Shown here piece by piece: positions 15,169 through 23,621 of a DNA stretch of 52,514 bases. The stretch is taken from contig JAFLSN010000016.1 in assembly GCA_022510905.1 (NCBI GenBank), positions 1 through 52,514 of the forward strand. Direction: 5' to 3'. A program made the translations under genes and the position numbers. Source of the stretch: Treponema sp. (GTDB lineage: Bacteria; Spirochaetota; Spirochaetia; Treponematales; Treponemataceae). Positions within the stretch are counted from its first letter, which is position 1. Each line of letters begins with the position of its first letter. Under the pieces are notes generated by a model that was not told the origin of the DNA, made no database searches, and saw only the letters and a program-made list of their open reading frames with translations.

Positions 15169-15773
15169 GTGCTGGCCTCCGTGTCAAGTGTTCCGATTGC
15201 AGAAGCCAGCTGCTCAAGCCGTGGCGCAATTTCGTATTCGGCGAGGTCTCCCACTGTTACCGTGTCTTTGGCGGCCAGAGCTTTTTCAAAATCTGAGAGT
15301 ATCGGGGCGAGTTCCTCAAAAAAAGCGCCCGCTTCCGAGCCTGCTATGTTCAGCGTGCGGTAGGTGTCTGGAAACAGTGCTGCCAGTGTTGCTGTATGGC
15401 AGAACTGGTCTATTTTTGACGCGAGGCAGGTGATGATGCTGTTTGCCTCGGTGTCCTTTCCGCTTTGCAGCAGTACGCTCACGGAGGATAGCTGGCGCGA
15501 AAGCTCCGTGAAAGCTTTGCGGGCTTCCGCGAATTCCCTGTTCAGCTCGGCCTGGCTTATCACTTCAAGCTCCAGCACGGTCGTGTCGGTCAGCGGCTCG
15601 TTAGCGGCTTCTTCAAATGCTTCCGCCGGAATATTTTTTCCGTTCAGGGTGATGCTGACGGTAGTGGCACCGTTTTTGTCGGCTTCCGCCTCAAACGCTT
15701 TTAGCACTTCTCCCACGGTACGCTCGTCTTCCAGTGTTATGTCTATGTGCTGGCCGTTTACTTTCAGTTCCAT
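15165..15773 (-). CDS. Flagellar-locus protein of unknown function (202 aa)
   Basis: A 202-residue acidic, Ala/Glu/Leu-rich cytoplasmic protein. The N-terminal 75 residues (MELKVNGQHIDITLEDERTVGEVL) look like a small beta-grasp-type domain, and the rest is helical. Starts 11 nt after fliD and ends overlapping the PilZ gene, so it is in the fliD operon; I recall the same neighbour in T. pallidum. GGAGACGCA precedes the ATG. A chaperone or regulatory role in filament capping would fit the context, but this is inference only. Confidence 0.75.
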   Translation of the reverse strand: MELKVNGQHIDITLEDERTVGEVLKAFEAEADKNGATTVSITLNGKNIPAEAFEEAANEPLTDTTVLELEVISQAELNREFAEARKAFTELSRQLSSVSVLLQSGKDTEANSIITCLASKIDQFCHTATLAALFPDTYRTLNIAGSEAGAFFEELAPILSDFEKALAAKDTVTVGDLAEYEIAPRLEQLASAIGTLDTEAST

Positions 15774-15784
15774 TGCGTCTCCTG

Positions 15785-17854
15785 TCAGCGGTTGTTGTTG
15801 CCTGAATTGACCCAGTTGTTCATGGTGCGCTGCTGTGTTTCAAGCGAATTGAGCGTACCTTCCATTTTTGTGTACTTGTCGCGCAGTTCCGCCTCCTTGC
15901 GGTTGAGCTGCGTTTCAAGCCTGGCGATTTTTGTGTTGGAGCTTTTGATGCGGTTTTCGAGGGCGGCGTTTTTGGTAGAAATGATTCCACCGGACTGCAC
16001 CCAGGCGGTAAGCTGCCTGTCCAGCTGAAATCCTATGCCGTTGTCAATGATGAGATCCCCGTCTGTGTCATAGCCGAACAGGTTTTTTATCTGGCGCAGA
16101 TTGGCGGCAAGGTTTTCATCAAGCTTGCTTTCGTTTACTTCAAGGTATCCGCGCATCTGTGCGGCGTTGTATCCAGAAGCGCCTGTGCTCGCGTTTGTTG
16201 AGATTCCGATCTGGCTCAGCAGTGTGATTGTGGCATCATCTGTGAACCTGTAGTTTGTTGACACTGTACGCATGAGGGAAGATCTGCCGGTGGAAAGCGA
16301 AGTGTCTCCCTGGAACATGCCCAGCCGCTTTGTCTGGAGCTCCTGCTCATCGTTCGTGAGATAGTCGAGTTCGCTTATGATCTCAGGCTTGTTCTGCGAC
16401 AATATGTTTATCTGCGCGAGCACCTGGTTGTATTTTCCCACAAACGTGATGAGCGCGTCTTTTGCGCTTTCGGTGTCGGGGTCAATCTTGATTGTGGCGG
16501 TCTTTTCGGTGGGGGCGTGCAGATGGAGCGTTATGTTTGGAACAATGTCATCGATATCGTTGGAAGGTCGCGTTATGGTGATTCCTTCATATTTGAGCTG
16601 CGCGTCCGCCGCTTCTGAAATGGCATGGACGGGGGAGACTCCCCTGGCCTGTCCTTTGTCGGCGGCCTGTGGCACGGAGAGCGTCAGATTCTTGCCGGTG
16701 TTGCTGTTGCGAATCACGATGCTCTGTGCGTCCGGATATTCACTGAGTGGAATTGTTACCTGGGTGGCTCCAGATGAATCTGTCGGAAACTGCGACATGT
16801 ATAGTGGCGTTTCTGAGCCGTCCACGTTTTTTATGAACACATAGTTTCCATCGTTCACAGGCGAAAGCTGCGGCCGTGGCACTTCTGTATATGGGGGGAG
16901 GGTGGTGTCGCTCGGGTTGTTGGAGACGGTCACGCCTTTGTAGCTGATTCCCCCCGGATTCGGTAGCACCGGTTCGTTCTGCTGGCCGTTTAACTCGTCG
17001 ATGATGTCATAGGTATCGGAATCTGCAAGCGAAAAGGTGATCACCTGTCCCGGAGTGTTTTTGATGGATGGAGGAATGTCAAGCTCAAATCCGCCTCGGG
17101 GTCCCATTGAAATGGTGTCGTTGTCCACCTGCACCGTGCTGGTTGAAAGCGGCGGCAGATCCTTCTGGTCTCCCGTTGATGCCGTCGGCGCCCTGAGATT
17201 GCTTTGCGAAACGTCAAGACTTTTGGAGCCAGACTGCGCGTCCTGCAGCATGCCTATTTTTTTCGCGAAATCCAGTGCCGCATCTTCAAAAACAAGTCGG
17301 TTTTCTTCGCCCGTCTTGAGGCTTTCGATTAGCAGGGCACGTTCTTTTGCAGTTATACCGATGAGGCTCGCTTTAAGCGTGTTGCCCCCCCTCCTGTTCA
17401 AGGCGGTTACAAATTCTGTGAGCTTCCCCCCTTTCCAGTTGAGGTCTATGTGTTTGTCATTTATCGAAAAACGGTAGAGGCCCGCAGGAACATCAAGGTT
17501 CTTTTCAACATTTTCGCTAAGAAATTTGTCGGTTGTGGCGGGGCGGATCACGTCTATCTTGAAGCTTCCGTATTCTGCGTCACGTCCCGCGTCTGCTGTC
17601 ACGGCCGCTTCGTCCGACGACGATGCGAGCTTTGAACTGAAAGGATTGTCGAAAGAATAGAGTGATTTCACGCTGTCACGCAGAGAAGACATCTTTTGGT
17701 TCATGTCACGCCACGCGCTCTGCTGGTTTTTAAAACCTTCCAGCGCATCCTGCTCACGGGTAAGCGGAATACGCTCCACCGCCATTAGGGATTCCACGAG
17801 ATCGTTTGTCTTGTATTTGTTGCTTACGCCCGGTATGCTAATTCCGTCGGCCAT
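15785..17854 (-). CDS. fliD: FliD, flagellar filament cap protein (HAP2)
   Basis: A 689-residue protein with the FliD N-terminus (DGISIPGVSNKYKTNDLVESLMAVERIPL) and the FliD C-terminal domain, including a repeated YNQVLAQINILS-type helix, GDTSLSTGRSSLMRTVS and ending in coiled coil (LETQLNRKEAELRDKYTKMEGTL). FliD forms the oligomeric cap under which flagellin folds, here in the periplasm. About 200 residues longer than enterobacterial FliD, with the extra length in the variable middle, as common in spirochaetes. ACAGGAGC precedes the ATG. It follows flaG by 345 bp and heads the downstream string of overlapping genes. Confidence 0.92.
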   Translation of the reverse strand: MADGISIPGVSNKYKTNDLVESLMAVERIPLTREQDALEGFKNQQSAWRDMNQKMSSLRDSVKSLYSFDNPFSSKLASSSDEAAVTADAGRDAEYGSFKIDVIRPATTDKFLSENVEKNLDVPAGLYRFSINDKHIDLNWKGGKLTEFVTALNRRGGNTLKASLIGITAKERALLIESLKTGEENRLVFEDAALDFAKKIGMLQDAQSGSKSLDVSQSNLRAPTASTGDQKDLPPLSTSTVQVDNDTISMGPRGGFELDIPPSIKNTPGQVITFSLADSDTYDIIDELNGQQNEPVLPNPGGISYKGVTVSNNPSDTTLPPYTEVPRPQLSPVNDGNYVFIKNVDGSETPLYMSQFPTDSSGATQVTIPLSEYPDAQSIVIRNSNTGKNLTLSVPQAADKGQARGVSPVHAISEAADAQLKYEGITITRPSNDIDDIVPNITLHLHAPTEKTATIKIDPDTESAKDALITFVGKYNQVLAQINILSQNKPEIISELDYLTNDEQELQTKRLGMFQGDTSLSTGRSSLMRTVSTNYRFTDDATITLLSQIGISTNASTGASGYNAAQMRGYLEVNESKLDENLAANLRQIKNLFGYDTDGDLIIDNGIGFQLDRQLTAWVQSGGIISTKNAALENRIKSSNTKIARLETQLNRKEAELRDKYTKMEGTLNSLETQQRTMNNWVNSGNNNR

Positions 17855-18162
17855 GCTCCTGTCCGTTCCCTGCTTTTCAGGTTCCTCCGCCTAGGTGGGC
17901 TGGAACCGTCCGAAATCCCGTTCCACAGGGAACGGGGGAGGCACCGCGCACTGTCACGGCGGGTGGGGTGGTGCCCGGGTGAACCGCCGCATGCGCAGCG
18001 AGTCCGCGAAACCTGCGGCCCTGTTTTGCCCCTGTGGAATGTGCGAAACAGCGCCGATAGCCAAAAAACCACCGTGTGTTTTAGGGCTGCTTTATACCAA
18101 AAACCTGCTGAAATTTATTAAAGGTGCAGGCCTTTTTCTGAGTGTTCAAAACATATGTATGA
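17855..18162. other. Leader region between the flaG terminator and fliD
   Basis: About 310 bp with no gene. On the minus strand there is a weak sigma-28-like candidate (CTAAAACAC near 18088, then GGCTATCG near 18060), which would give fliD its own flagellar promoter; the match is poor. An inverted repeat around GTTCC/GGAAC (17916-17935) lies in what would be the leader. Confidence 0.4.
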
Positions 18163-18198
18163 AAGGAAATACGCCGCCTTGTACCAGCGTATTTCCTT
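18163..18198 (-). terminator. Hairpin terminator after flaG
   Basis: A perfect 12-bp stem AAGGAAATACGC/GCGTATTTCCTT (18187-18198 with 18163-18174) with a 12-nt loop. It begins 2 nt after the flaG stop. The T-run after it on the minus strand is weak (TTCATAC), so it may act partly as an mRNA 3' stabiliser. Confidence 0.75.
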
Positions 18199-18199
18199 G

Positions 18200-18589
18200 T
18201 CAAACCATTTCATCAAATAACAGGCTCATCGTCTGCCTCATGCGCGCATGAAGCTTCTGTACATCCTGCGACGGAATTTCCCGGATCACTTCGTCTGTGC
18301 GGGAATCCACGACTTTGACGACAACCTTCCCAAGCTCATCGTTCACATTGAACTGGAGCTTGTGACCCATCACCATGTCCGAAAGCTTTTGCAGCTGCTG
18401 GACATTTTCTTTTGTCTGGGCCAGATTCTGGGCAATATTCTGTGCCACTTCGGCAAAACCAGCCGGCATGGTACCGGTTTGAGGAACCTCAACCGACTGT
18501 TTCCGCTTGTAGGCGGTTGCAGCATTGAAGTAAGTGCGGCCATCCATTGCCATCATCTGTCCAATCATACCACTGCTGATAGTATTCAT
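18200..18589 (-). CDS. flaG: FlaG-family flagellar protein
   Basis: A 129-residue protein whose C-terminal half carries the FlaG domain: LQFNVNDELGKVVVKVVDSRTDEVIREIPSQDVQKLHARM (about 77-116), including the IREIPS.... motif. FlaG is linked with filament length or cap assembly in other bacteria. AGGAGGAACTGTC precedes the ATG. It is between the flagellin genes and fliD, as in other treponemes. Confidence 0.9.
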   Translation of the reverse strand: MNTISSGMIGQMMAMDGRTYFNAATAYKRKQSVEVPQTGTMPAGFAEVAQNIAQNLAQTKENVQQLQKLSDMVMGHKLQFNVNDELGKVVVKVVDSRTDEVIREIPSQDVQKLHARMRQTMSLLFDEMV

Positions 18590-18599
18590 GACAGTTCCT

Positions 18600-18660
18600 C
18601 CTGAATTTTAGGAAAGAGAGGGGGAGGGGGCGCACCCTTCCCCTTTCTTACATGTTTTTT
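18600..18660 (-). terminator. GC-rich hairpin between flagellin 2 and flaG
   Basis: A purine/pyrimidine inverted repeat (GGGGAGGG with CCCTTCCCC, about 18619-18643) lies between the two genes. No clear T-run follows, so it is more likely a processing or partial-termination site than a full terminator. Confidence 0.4.
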
Positions 18661-18706
18661 GTCAAAAAGATGACATCCAGTTCTCTTTTAAGACAAATCT
18701 CGCGGT

Positions 18707-19561
18707 TTACTGCAGCAGAGCGAGCACGTTCTGTGACTGGTTGTTGGCCTGGGCCAGCATTGCAGTTCCAGACTGTGTCAGGATGCTGTTCTTGGTATAT
18801 TCTACCACTTCCGAGGCCATGTCAGTGTCGCGAATTCCAGATTCCGCGCCCTGCAGGTTCTCGGCTGCCACCGCAATGCCGTTTGAAGCCATTTCAAAGC
18901 GGTTCTGGTATGCGCCGAGGTCCGCACGCTGCTTTGACACAGTTTTGAGTGCGGCATCGATGGTACCGATCGCCATGTTGGCCAGATCCGGCGTTGAGAT
19001 GCTGAGCTGCTCATCGCTTCCCTGTGTGCCACGAAGGCCGAGAGCCTGAGCGGTCATGGTGCCGATGAATGCGGTCACGCGCTGATCCATGTTTGCGCCA
19101 ACGTGGAACGTCATCACCTGGTTCGTTGCTGAATTCTCAGCGAAGCGGCCGGTGAGGATGTTCATGCCGTTGAACTGGGCCTGGCTCGCAATGCGATCGA
19201 CCTCAGCCACCAGCTGGCTCACTTCAACCTGGATCTGCATGCGGTCCTCTTCGGAATAGATTCCGTTGGAAGACTGCACTGAAAGCTCGCGAATGCGCTG
19301 GAGGATGTCTGTAGTTTCCTGCAGATAGCCTTCAGTTGACTGGATAAAAGAAACGCCGTTGTGGACGTTCCTGTTAGCCTGGTTCAAACCGCGGATTTGG
19401 CTGCGCATCTTTTCAGATACGGCAAGCCCTGAAGCATCGTCTCCTGCTCTGTTGATTTTCTCGCCAGAGCTCAGCTTTTCTATGTTTCCCATCAGCTGGG
19501 CGTTTGACACGCCCAATGTGCGGTTGGCAAACATAGAACTCATGTTGTGATTGATAACCAT
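18707..19561 (-). CDS. flaB: Periplasmic core flagellin FlaB (second of pair)
   Basis: 284 residues with the N- and C-terminal D0/D1 flagellin coils and almost no variable centre, the treponemal FlaB pattern. It begins [18 protein letters not shown] and ends [37 protein letters not shown] (two segments) is the conserved N-terminal coil. I took the internal ATG at 19559-19561, which has GGAGGG upstream, instead of the upstream extension to 19726. FlaB is exported by the flagellar apparatus and, in spirochaetes, polymerises in the periplasm with a FlaA sheath. Which FlaB paralogue this is cannot be fixed by eye. Confidence 0.96.
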   Translation of the reverse strand: MVINHNMSSMFANRTLGVSNAQLMGNIEKLSSGEKINRAGDDASGLAVSEKMRSQIRGLNQANRNVHNGVSFIQSTEGYLQETTDILQRIRELSVQSSNGIYSEEDRMQIQVEVSQLVAEVDRIASQAQFNGMNILTGRFAENSATNQVMTFHVGANMDQRVTAFIGTMTAQALGLRGTQGSDEQLSISTPDLANMAIGTIDAALKTVSKQRADLGAYQNRFEMASNGIAVAAENLQGAESGIRDTDMASEVVEYTKNSILTQSGTAMLAQANNQSQNVLALLQ

Positions 19562-19855
19562 AAGTAGTGCCCTCCATGATTCTCTACGTAAGGCATCATG
19601 CCGTACGCCTGTCTGTGCGGGCGCGCCCCAGCTTTGCGCCTCTGGAACGTGTTTTAGACCCTTGCAGCAGGAACCGTTGCTCAGCGCCTTTAAGCCTTGT
19701 ACAAAAAAGCAAGAGCAACCGTCCATACTGTCACAGACCTATGAAAGGCGGTTTTTCAAAGATCTTGGCCCTGTCTAAACGCAGGGCAAAGCGCTTTCTG
19801 CTAAAACGGTTTTTGTTTGTACGGGGAGTTCCCTGGCATGTCCAAAAATCCGCGC
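19562..19855. other. Leader of the second flagellin gene
   Basis: About 295 bp with no gene. It contains a GCCCTG/CAGGGC hairpin (19768-19773 with 19782-19787). I searched for a sigma-28-type TAAA...CCGATA pair on the minus strand and found none, so the second flagellin may rely on another promoter class or on read-through. Confidence 0.45.
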
Positions 19856-19890
19856 AGTCAGCGAAAGCGTTATACACACTTTCGCTGACT
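19856..19890 (-). terminator. Hairpin terminator after the first flagellin
   Basis: A perfect 12-bp stem AGTCAGCGAAAG/CTTTCGCTGACT (19879-19890 with 19856-19867), 11-nt loop, 11 nt past the stop of the first flagellin. No T-run follows on the minus strand, so termination may be partial. Confidence 0.75.
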
Positions 19891-19901
19891 ATTATACACT
19901 A

Positions 19902-20762
19902 CTATCTCAACAATGACAAGACATTCTGCGTCTGACTGTTGGCCTGGGCCAGCATAGCCGTTCCTGCCTGTGCAAGCACCTGGTTCTTCGTGAAATCCAC
20001 CATCTGGTGAGCCATGTCTGTGTCGCGGATTCTTGATTCGCTCGCCTGCGTGTTTTCGGCGGCGACGTCAAGTCCCTTCACGGCATACTCAAGGCGGTTC
20101 TGGTAAGCACCGAGATCAGCACGCTGTTTGTTGATCTTTTTGAGGGCTTCATCGAGTGTTCCGATTGCGCGGTTGGCCTCGTCCGGTGTCGCAATGTTCA
20201 TGGGCTCTTCCGTGCCTACGGCGCGGATGCCAAGTGCTGCCGCACTCATGGTGCCGATGAATACCTGCATGCGCTGATCCATGTTCGCGCCGATGTGGAG
20301 CCACATGGAGGCGGTGGGCATGTTTTCACCGGTAGGCTTCGCAAAGCGGCCTGTGAGCATGTTCATGCCATTGAACTGCGCCTGGCTTGCGATGCGGTCT
20401 ACTTCAGCAACAAGCTGGCTTACTTCAACCTGGATCTGCATGCGGTCCTCGTCGCTGTAGATGCCGTTTGAAGACTGGATTGAGAGTTCGCGGATGCGCT
20501 GGATGATGTCAGTGGTTTCCTGCAGATAACCTTCGGTTGTCTGGATGAAGCTGATGCCATTCTGCGCGTTCCGTGAAGCCTGGTTCAGGCCTCGAATCTG
20601 CGAGCGCATTTTTTCGGAGACTGCGAGTCCCGATGCGTCATCGCCGGCGCGGTTGATTTTTTCGCCAGAAGAGAGCTTTTCCATGTCTTTGGTGAGCGCG
20701 CCGTTTGTGACGCCCAAAGTACGATTGGAATACAGTGCGGACATGTTGTGGTTGATGACCAT
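19902..20762 (-). CDS. flaB: Periplasmic core flagellin FlaB (first of pair)
   Basis: 286 residues, [18 protein letters not shown] to QNVLSLLR, with the same conserved coil [16 protein letters not shown] and [25 protein letters not shown] region as its neighbour but a distinct centre (residues about 185-215). The ATG (20760-20762) follows GGAGG; the frame extends 10 codons upstream without support. A sigma-28-type promoter lies 150 bp upstream, followed by a leader with a long stem-loop. The two flagellin genes are tandem paralogues, 340 bp apart, each followed by a hairpin. Confidence 0.96.
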   Translation of the reverse strand: MVINHNMSALYSNRTLGVTNGALTKDMEKLSSGEKINRAGDDASGLAVSEKMRSQIRGLNQASRNAQNGISFIQTTEGYLQETTDIIQRIRELSIQSSNGIYSDEDRMQIQVEVSQLVAEVDRIASQAQFNGMNMLTGRFAKPTGENMPTASMWLHIGANMDQRMQVFIGTMSAAALGIRAVGTEEPMNIATPDEANRAIGTLDEALKKINKQRADLGAYQNRLEYAVKGLDVAAENTQASESRIRDTDMAHQMVDFTKNQVLAQAGTAMLAQANSQTQNVLSLLR

Positions 20763-20810
20763 GTTTTTCCTCCGTGGAAAGGTGTCAGGCAAAATCCTTT
20801 CTGCCTGTTT

Positions 20811-20860
20811 GTAAAAGAATGGGCATCTGCATTACAAGGCTACATCTGCCCTTCTTTTAC
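20811..20860 (-). other. Long stem-loop in the flagellin leader
   Basis: GTAAAAGAATGGGCA (20811-20825) pairs with TGCCCTTCTTTTAC (20847-20860), 14 bp with one bulged base and a 21-nt loop. It lies in the 5' leader about 50 nt before the flagellin ATG. A second small hairpin (AGGCA...TGCCT, about 20787-20806) lies between it and the ribosome-binding site. Confidence 0.7.
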
Positions 20861-20919
20861 ATGAATCACCCGAACGTTGTCGCCATACGGTGTTGAGCGC
20901 CCGTGGCTCTTCGTTTATA

Positions 20920-20947
20920 ATATCGGAGCGGTTCCGAAAGAACTTTA
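20920..20947 (-). promoter_or_regulatory. Sigma-28 (FliA)-type promoter of the first flagellin
   Basis: On the minus strand TAAAGTTC (20947-20940), 12-bp spacer, TCCGATAT (20927-20920). Compared with the enterobacterial consensus TAAAGTTT-N11-GCCGATAA this is 7 of 8 and 6 of 8 positions, with one extra spacer base. It gives a leader of about 150 nt. Confidence 0.82.
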
Positions 20948-20959
20948 GGATTTTTTTTT

Positions 20960-21127
20960 GATTCTTGCGGAAAGGGTGCATACCGTGCTCCTGCAAGGCC
21001 GGCTTCAGGCTTTAGGCCTTGCTGCAAAATAAGCGGGAAATGAAGGGCGTGTGCCATTGGCTGCGATACCTTGGTTGAGAACAACACAACCAACGAAGTC
21101 CAAAGATTTTATTGACCACTGCTAAAC
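20960..21127 (+). repeat. Dispersed repeat, copy B
   Basis: About 170 bp. It shares TTGCGGAAAGGGTGCATACCG and the AAATGAAGGGCGTG...TTGGCTGCGATA part with copy A, and GAGAACAACACA.CCA..GAAGTC.AAAG with copy C. It also holds an internal inverted pair GCAAGGCC/GGCCTTGC. It begins 13 bp beyond the -35 box of the flagellin promoter and is followed directly by the end of an IS remnant. Confidence 0.7.
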
Positions 21128-21145
21128 GGTCTTTGATTTGTCACT

Positions 21146-21420
21146 AGTTAAACCCTGTTCCGAATGATTTAGCTTGTCAAGCCCCCAACGCATAAGGCGA
21201 GCATGTTTTTTTTGAAATTTGACTTACGGCATGACGGAGAAACAGGAGCGTTTTACGCTTCAATAACGGCCAGGCGGATGATGTCTGCGGGATGAACCGC
21301 AACACCGCCAGCCGCTGCTGCAATCTCCTGCGCAGGGCGGTAATCAGTGAGAGCATCCAAGAATCGAGGCATGTGTGCCGCATGCAAGACACCTGTGTTC
21401 GGACTGCCCCCGTCTGTAAC
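21146..21420 (+). pseudogene. Second decayed IS1595-family remnant
   Basis: The terminal-repeat sequence (21146-21172) is the inverted form of 11617-11643, matching at 24 of 27 positions. The following DNA reads MNRNTASRCCNLLRRAV (21292-21342), the same helix-turn-helix fragment as the remnant at 11.7 kb, and then CKTPVFGLP (21382-21408), the same PVFGL strand. Frames are broken and the catalytic region is absent. The end repeat is inverted relative to the transposase direction when compared with the first remnant, so the two are not simple copies; one end or an internal inversion is involved. Confidence 0.68.
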
Positions 21421-21544
21421 CGATACCATTCCCCGGTTGGCTGATTTTAAGGCAGCAAGCGATTTACACTGGCGGCTGGAAGTCGTATGCCGGCCCCGTT
21501 TTCAATTTTACGGCAGCCATCTGTAGTGGAAAAAACATTCCGCG

Positions 21545-22225
21545 TTATGCAAGGTCGTCCTGGGCTGCACGGTTTTCGCGGCTCAAGGCTTTTTGCCATG
21601 CTTCGTGCATGCCAAGGCTGAACAGCGCGGGCACCAGCACAAGGATCCGTCTCACCGAGACTTTTCCTCCCCGCGCCCTCCACGCGGTTTCGAGCTGCCT
21701 CCACTGCGCCGCCAGCCGGGGAATGAATGTGAGCGTGAGTGAAAGCGTGTCTGCAAGCGGCGTTGTTTTTTTTCGTGTCACGGCGCGTTCTATGGCCGCG
21801 CAGCCTTCGTGGAGCTGCACTGTGCTGGTCGTGCGGAAAAAAAGCGATGTGACTGAAAGGGAGCAGCCCAGCTGGGCAAGGAAGGGTAGGTATGAACCGT
21901 CAGGGGCAAGCAGCCTTGCAATATCCAAAAGCGAAACAGATGTGTTGCTCCTGCAGAAAGCCGAGAGGCGCACGCAGAACCCCGCGCACCACATGAGCAC
22001 CGCATAGAACGCAAGCGGCTTCTGGTCCTCAAGCATGTCCCGCGCACGGAGCTTTGTGCACAGCCCCGCACAGAACAACGCTGCCCAGAGAGCGGCTGCC
22101 ACGGCTGGAGGTACCCAGAACGCAAGCGCCGCCAGAATGACCATGGCGACTGTCTTAATGGCGGGAGGCGTGCGGTGCAGCACCGAGGAGCCTGTCTGGT
22201 AATGGAAAAATCCCGAGCCTTTCAT
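21545..22225 (-). CDS. bioN: BioN, EcfT-type transmembrane coupling subunit of a biotin ECF transporter
   Basis: 226 residues with four to five hydrophobic segments (about 22-55, 58-80, 100-130, 185-205) and the EcfT coupling motif ETAWRARGG near residue 180. The second Ala-Arg-Gly motif usual at the C-terminus is not clear; the matching place reads KALSREN. EcfT couples ATPase movement to toppling of the S-component. It starts 3 bp after bioM ends, and bioM and bioY precede it, so biotin is the likely substrate. The last gene of the lnt-bioY-bioM-bioN operon. Confidence 0.83.
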   Translation of the reverse strand: MKGSGFFHYQTGSSVLHRTPPAIKTVAMVILAALAFWVPPAVAAALWAALFCAGLCTKLRARDMLEDQKPLAFYAVLMWCAGFCVRLSAFCRSNTSVSLLDIARLLAPDGSYLPFLAQLGCSLSVTSLFFRTTSTVQLHEGCAAIERAVTRKKTTPLADTLSLTLTFIPRLAAQWRQLETAWRARGGKVSVRRILVLVPALFSLGMHEAWQKALSRENRAAQDDLA

Positions 22226-22228
22226 TTT

Positions 22229-22975
22229 TCATCTCCAGACGAGGTCTGAAAGTCGTTCATATCGAGACAGTGGATTCCTGATTCCCCAGCTTGAAATGTC
22301 CCTGGAGAGGGCATCTTCCGGGTTTCCGTTGAACACCAAACGTCCATGCACAAGAACCACAAAATGGTCGGCCAGACCGAGACATTTTTCAAGCTCGTGC
22401 GTCAAAAGGAGCACGGTCTTTTTTTGGGCATGAAGCTCGGACACAAGCCGGTTCACGTCAAGCACCCCCGGATAGTCAAGGTTCGCGTAAGGTTCGTCAA
22501 AGATGATGATGTCCCGCTGCATGGCGAGAATGGAGGCCACCGCCAGCCTCCGCTTTTCGCCGCCGGAAAGAAATTCCGCAGGGTAGTCGGCCTTGTGGAG
22601 CAGCGACACGGCGGAAAGCGCGCGTTCCACAAGCTGCGCGACTTCAGCCTTTGGAACGCCCTGGTTCCTTGGACCTACCGCCACGTCTTCCCGGGGGGTC
22701 GCCCCAAGAAGCTGTGTGGCCGCGTCCTGAAAAACCAGGCCCGGCCTGCTTTTTGTGTGCACGGAGCCGGTGGTGGGCGAAATGAGCCCTGCAGCCATCA
22801 GCATGAGCACGCTTTTTCCGCTTCCGTTCGCCCCTCCTAGCACAGCGAGGCTTCCTTGCGCAACGCTGAACGACACCGAGTCAACCGCCGTCACGAGTGT
22901 GCCGTCAGCTCCGTTTGGAAAGCGCTTCGTCACATCTTTGAAAGTGATTGCGGCCCCGCTTTCGGCTTTTTCCAT
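22229..22975 (-). CDS. bioM: BioM, ATPase subunit of a biotin ECF transporter
   Basis: A 248-residue ABC ATPase. Walker A is GGANGSGKS (residues about 42-50), the Q-loop is GLVFQDAATQL, the signature is LSGGEKRRLAVA, Walker B is IIIFDEPYANLD, and the H-loop is LLTHELEKC. A single ATPase gene serves here, so it would act as a homodimer, as in BioMNY. It lies 4 bp downstream of bioY. The initiating ATG (22973-22975) follows directly. Confidence 0.92.
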   Translation of the reverse strand: MEKAESGAAITFKDVTKRFPNGADGTLVTAVDSVSFSVAQGSLAVLGGANGSGKSVLMLMAAGLISPTTGSVHTKSRPGLVFQDAATQLLGATPREDVAVGPRNQGVPKAEVAQLVERALSAVSLLHKADYPAEFLSGGEKRRLAVASILAMQRDIIIFDEPYANLDYPGVLDVNRLVSELHAQKKTVLLLTHELEKCLGLADHFVVLVHGRLVFNGNPEDALSRDISSWGIRNPLSRYERLSDLVWR

Positions 22976-22979
22976 CCGG

Positions 22980-23621
22980 CTAGAGCCTCCCTTCCTTTTC
23001 GAGCCTCTGCTTTAGCTCGTTGAACATCCGTTCATCTTCGTCGGCAGGGTGAAGGTAGCGGGCCACGACAGGACGGAGCACCGCCGCAAGCGGGACTGTC
23101 ACGATGCATTTTATCACGTCGCCAGGAATGAACGGAACGAGCGTCCACGAGAGTGCGGTCTGAATGTCAACGGATTTGCCCCTCGATGCCATCACGGAGA
23201 TGAACCACGGGATGGCTGGAACATATACAAGCGTGAATCCCACGGCAGAGGCCGCCATGAGCCTGAGCCATGTCTTCCAGCGGAAGCGTTTTTCGAGCGT
23301 GGATGGGGTGCCGGCTATCAGGCCGGCAGCGAGCGCGCCGATGAAGTACCCGATGAAAAAACCGCCGGTAGGTCCTGCTATTATTCCGATGCCGCCGGTC
23401 ATTCCTGAAAACACGTGCAGCCCCAGTCCTCCAAGCGTGATGAATATGCCGACAGCGCCTGCGCCGTGTATGCCGCCTAGCACGCACGCCCCAAGTATGG
23501 CGAACATGTTCTGCACGGTAATAGGAACGCCGCCTGGCAGTGGAATTGAGATGAACGTGCCAACGCAGATTAGCGCCGCGAACAGCGCCGTGAACGTGCT
23601 CCTGAGTGTCGAAAGTTTCAT
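22980..23621 (-). CDS. bioY: BioY, biotin-binding S-component
   Basis: 213 residues with six hydrophobic segments. The conserved BioY features are present: SIPLPGGVPITVQNMFAILGACVLGG (as two pieces) near residues 25-50, GGLGLHVFSG, and GPTGGFFIGYFIGA. BioY captures biotin with high affinity and pairs with EcfA/EcfT. The ATG overlaps the lnt stop by 4 nt, making it translationally coupled to lnt. Its C-terminus has an unusual charged tail (HPADEDERMFNELKQRLEKEG) after the last helix. No biotin synthesis genes are in the window, consistent with scavenging. Confidence 0.94.
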   Translation of the reverse strand: MKLSTLRSTFTALFAALICVGTFISIPLPGGVPITVQNMFAILGACVLGGIHGAGAVGIFITLGGLGLHVFSGMTGGIGIIAGPTGGFFIGYFIGALAAGLIAGTPSTLEKRFRWKTWLRLMAASAVGFTLVYVPAIPWFISVMASRGKSVDIQTALSWTLVPFIPGDVIKCIVTVPLAAVLRPVVARYLHPADEDERMFNELKQRLEKEGRL

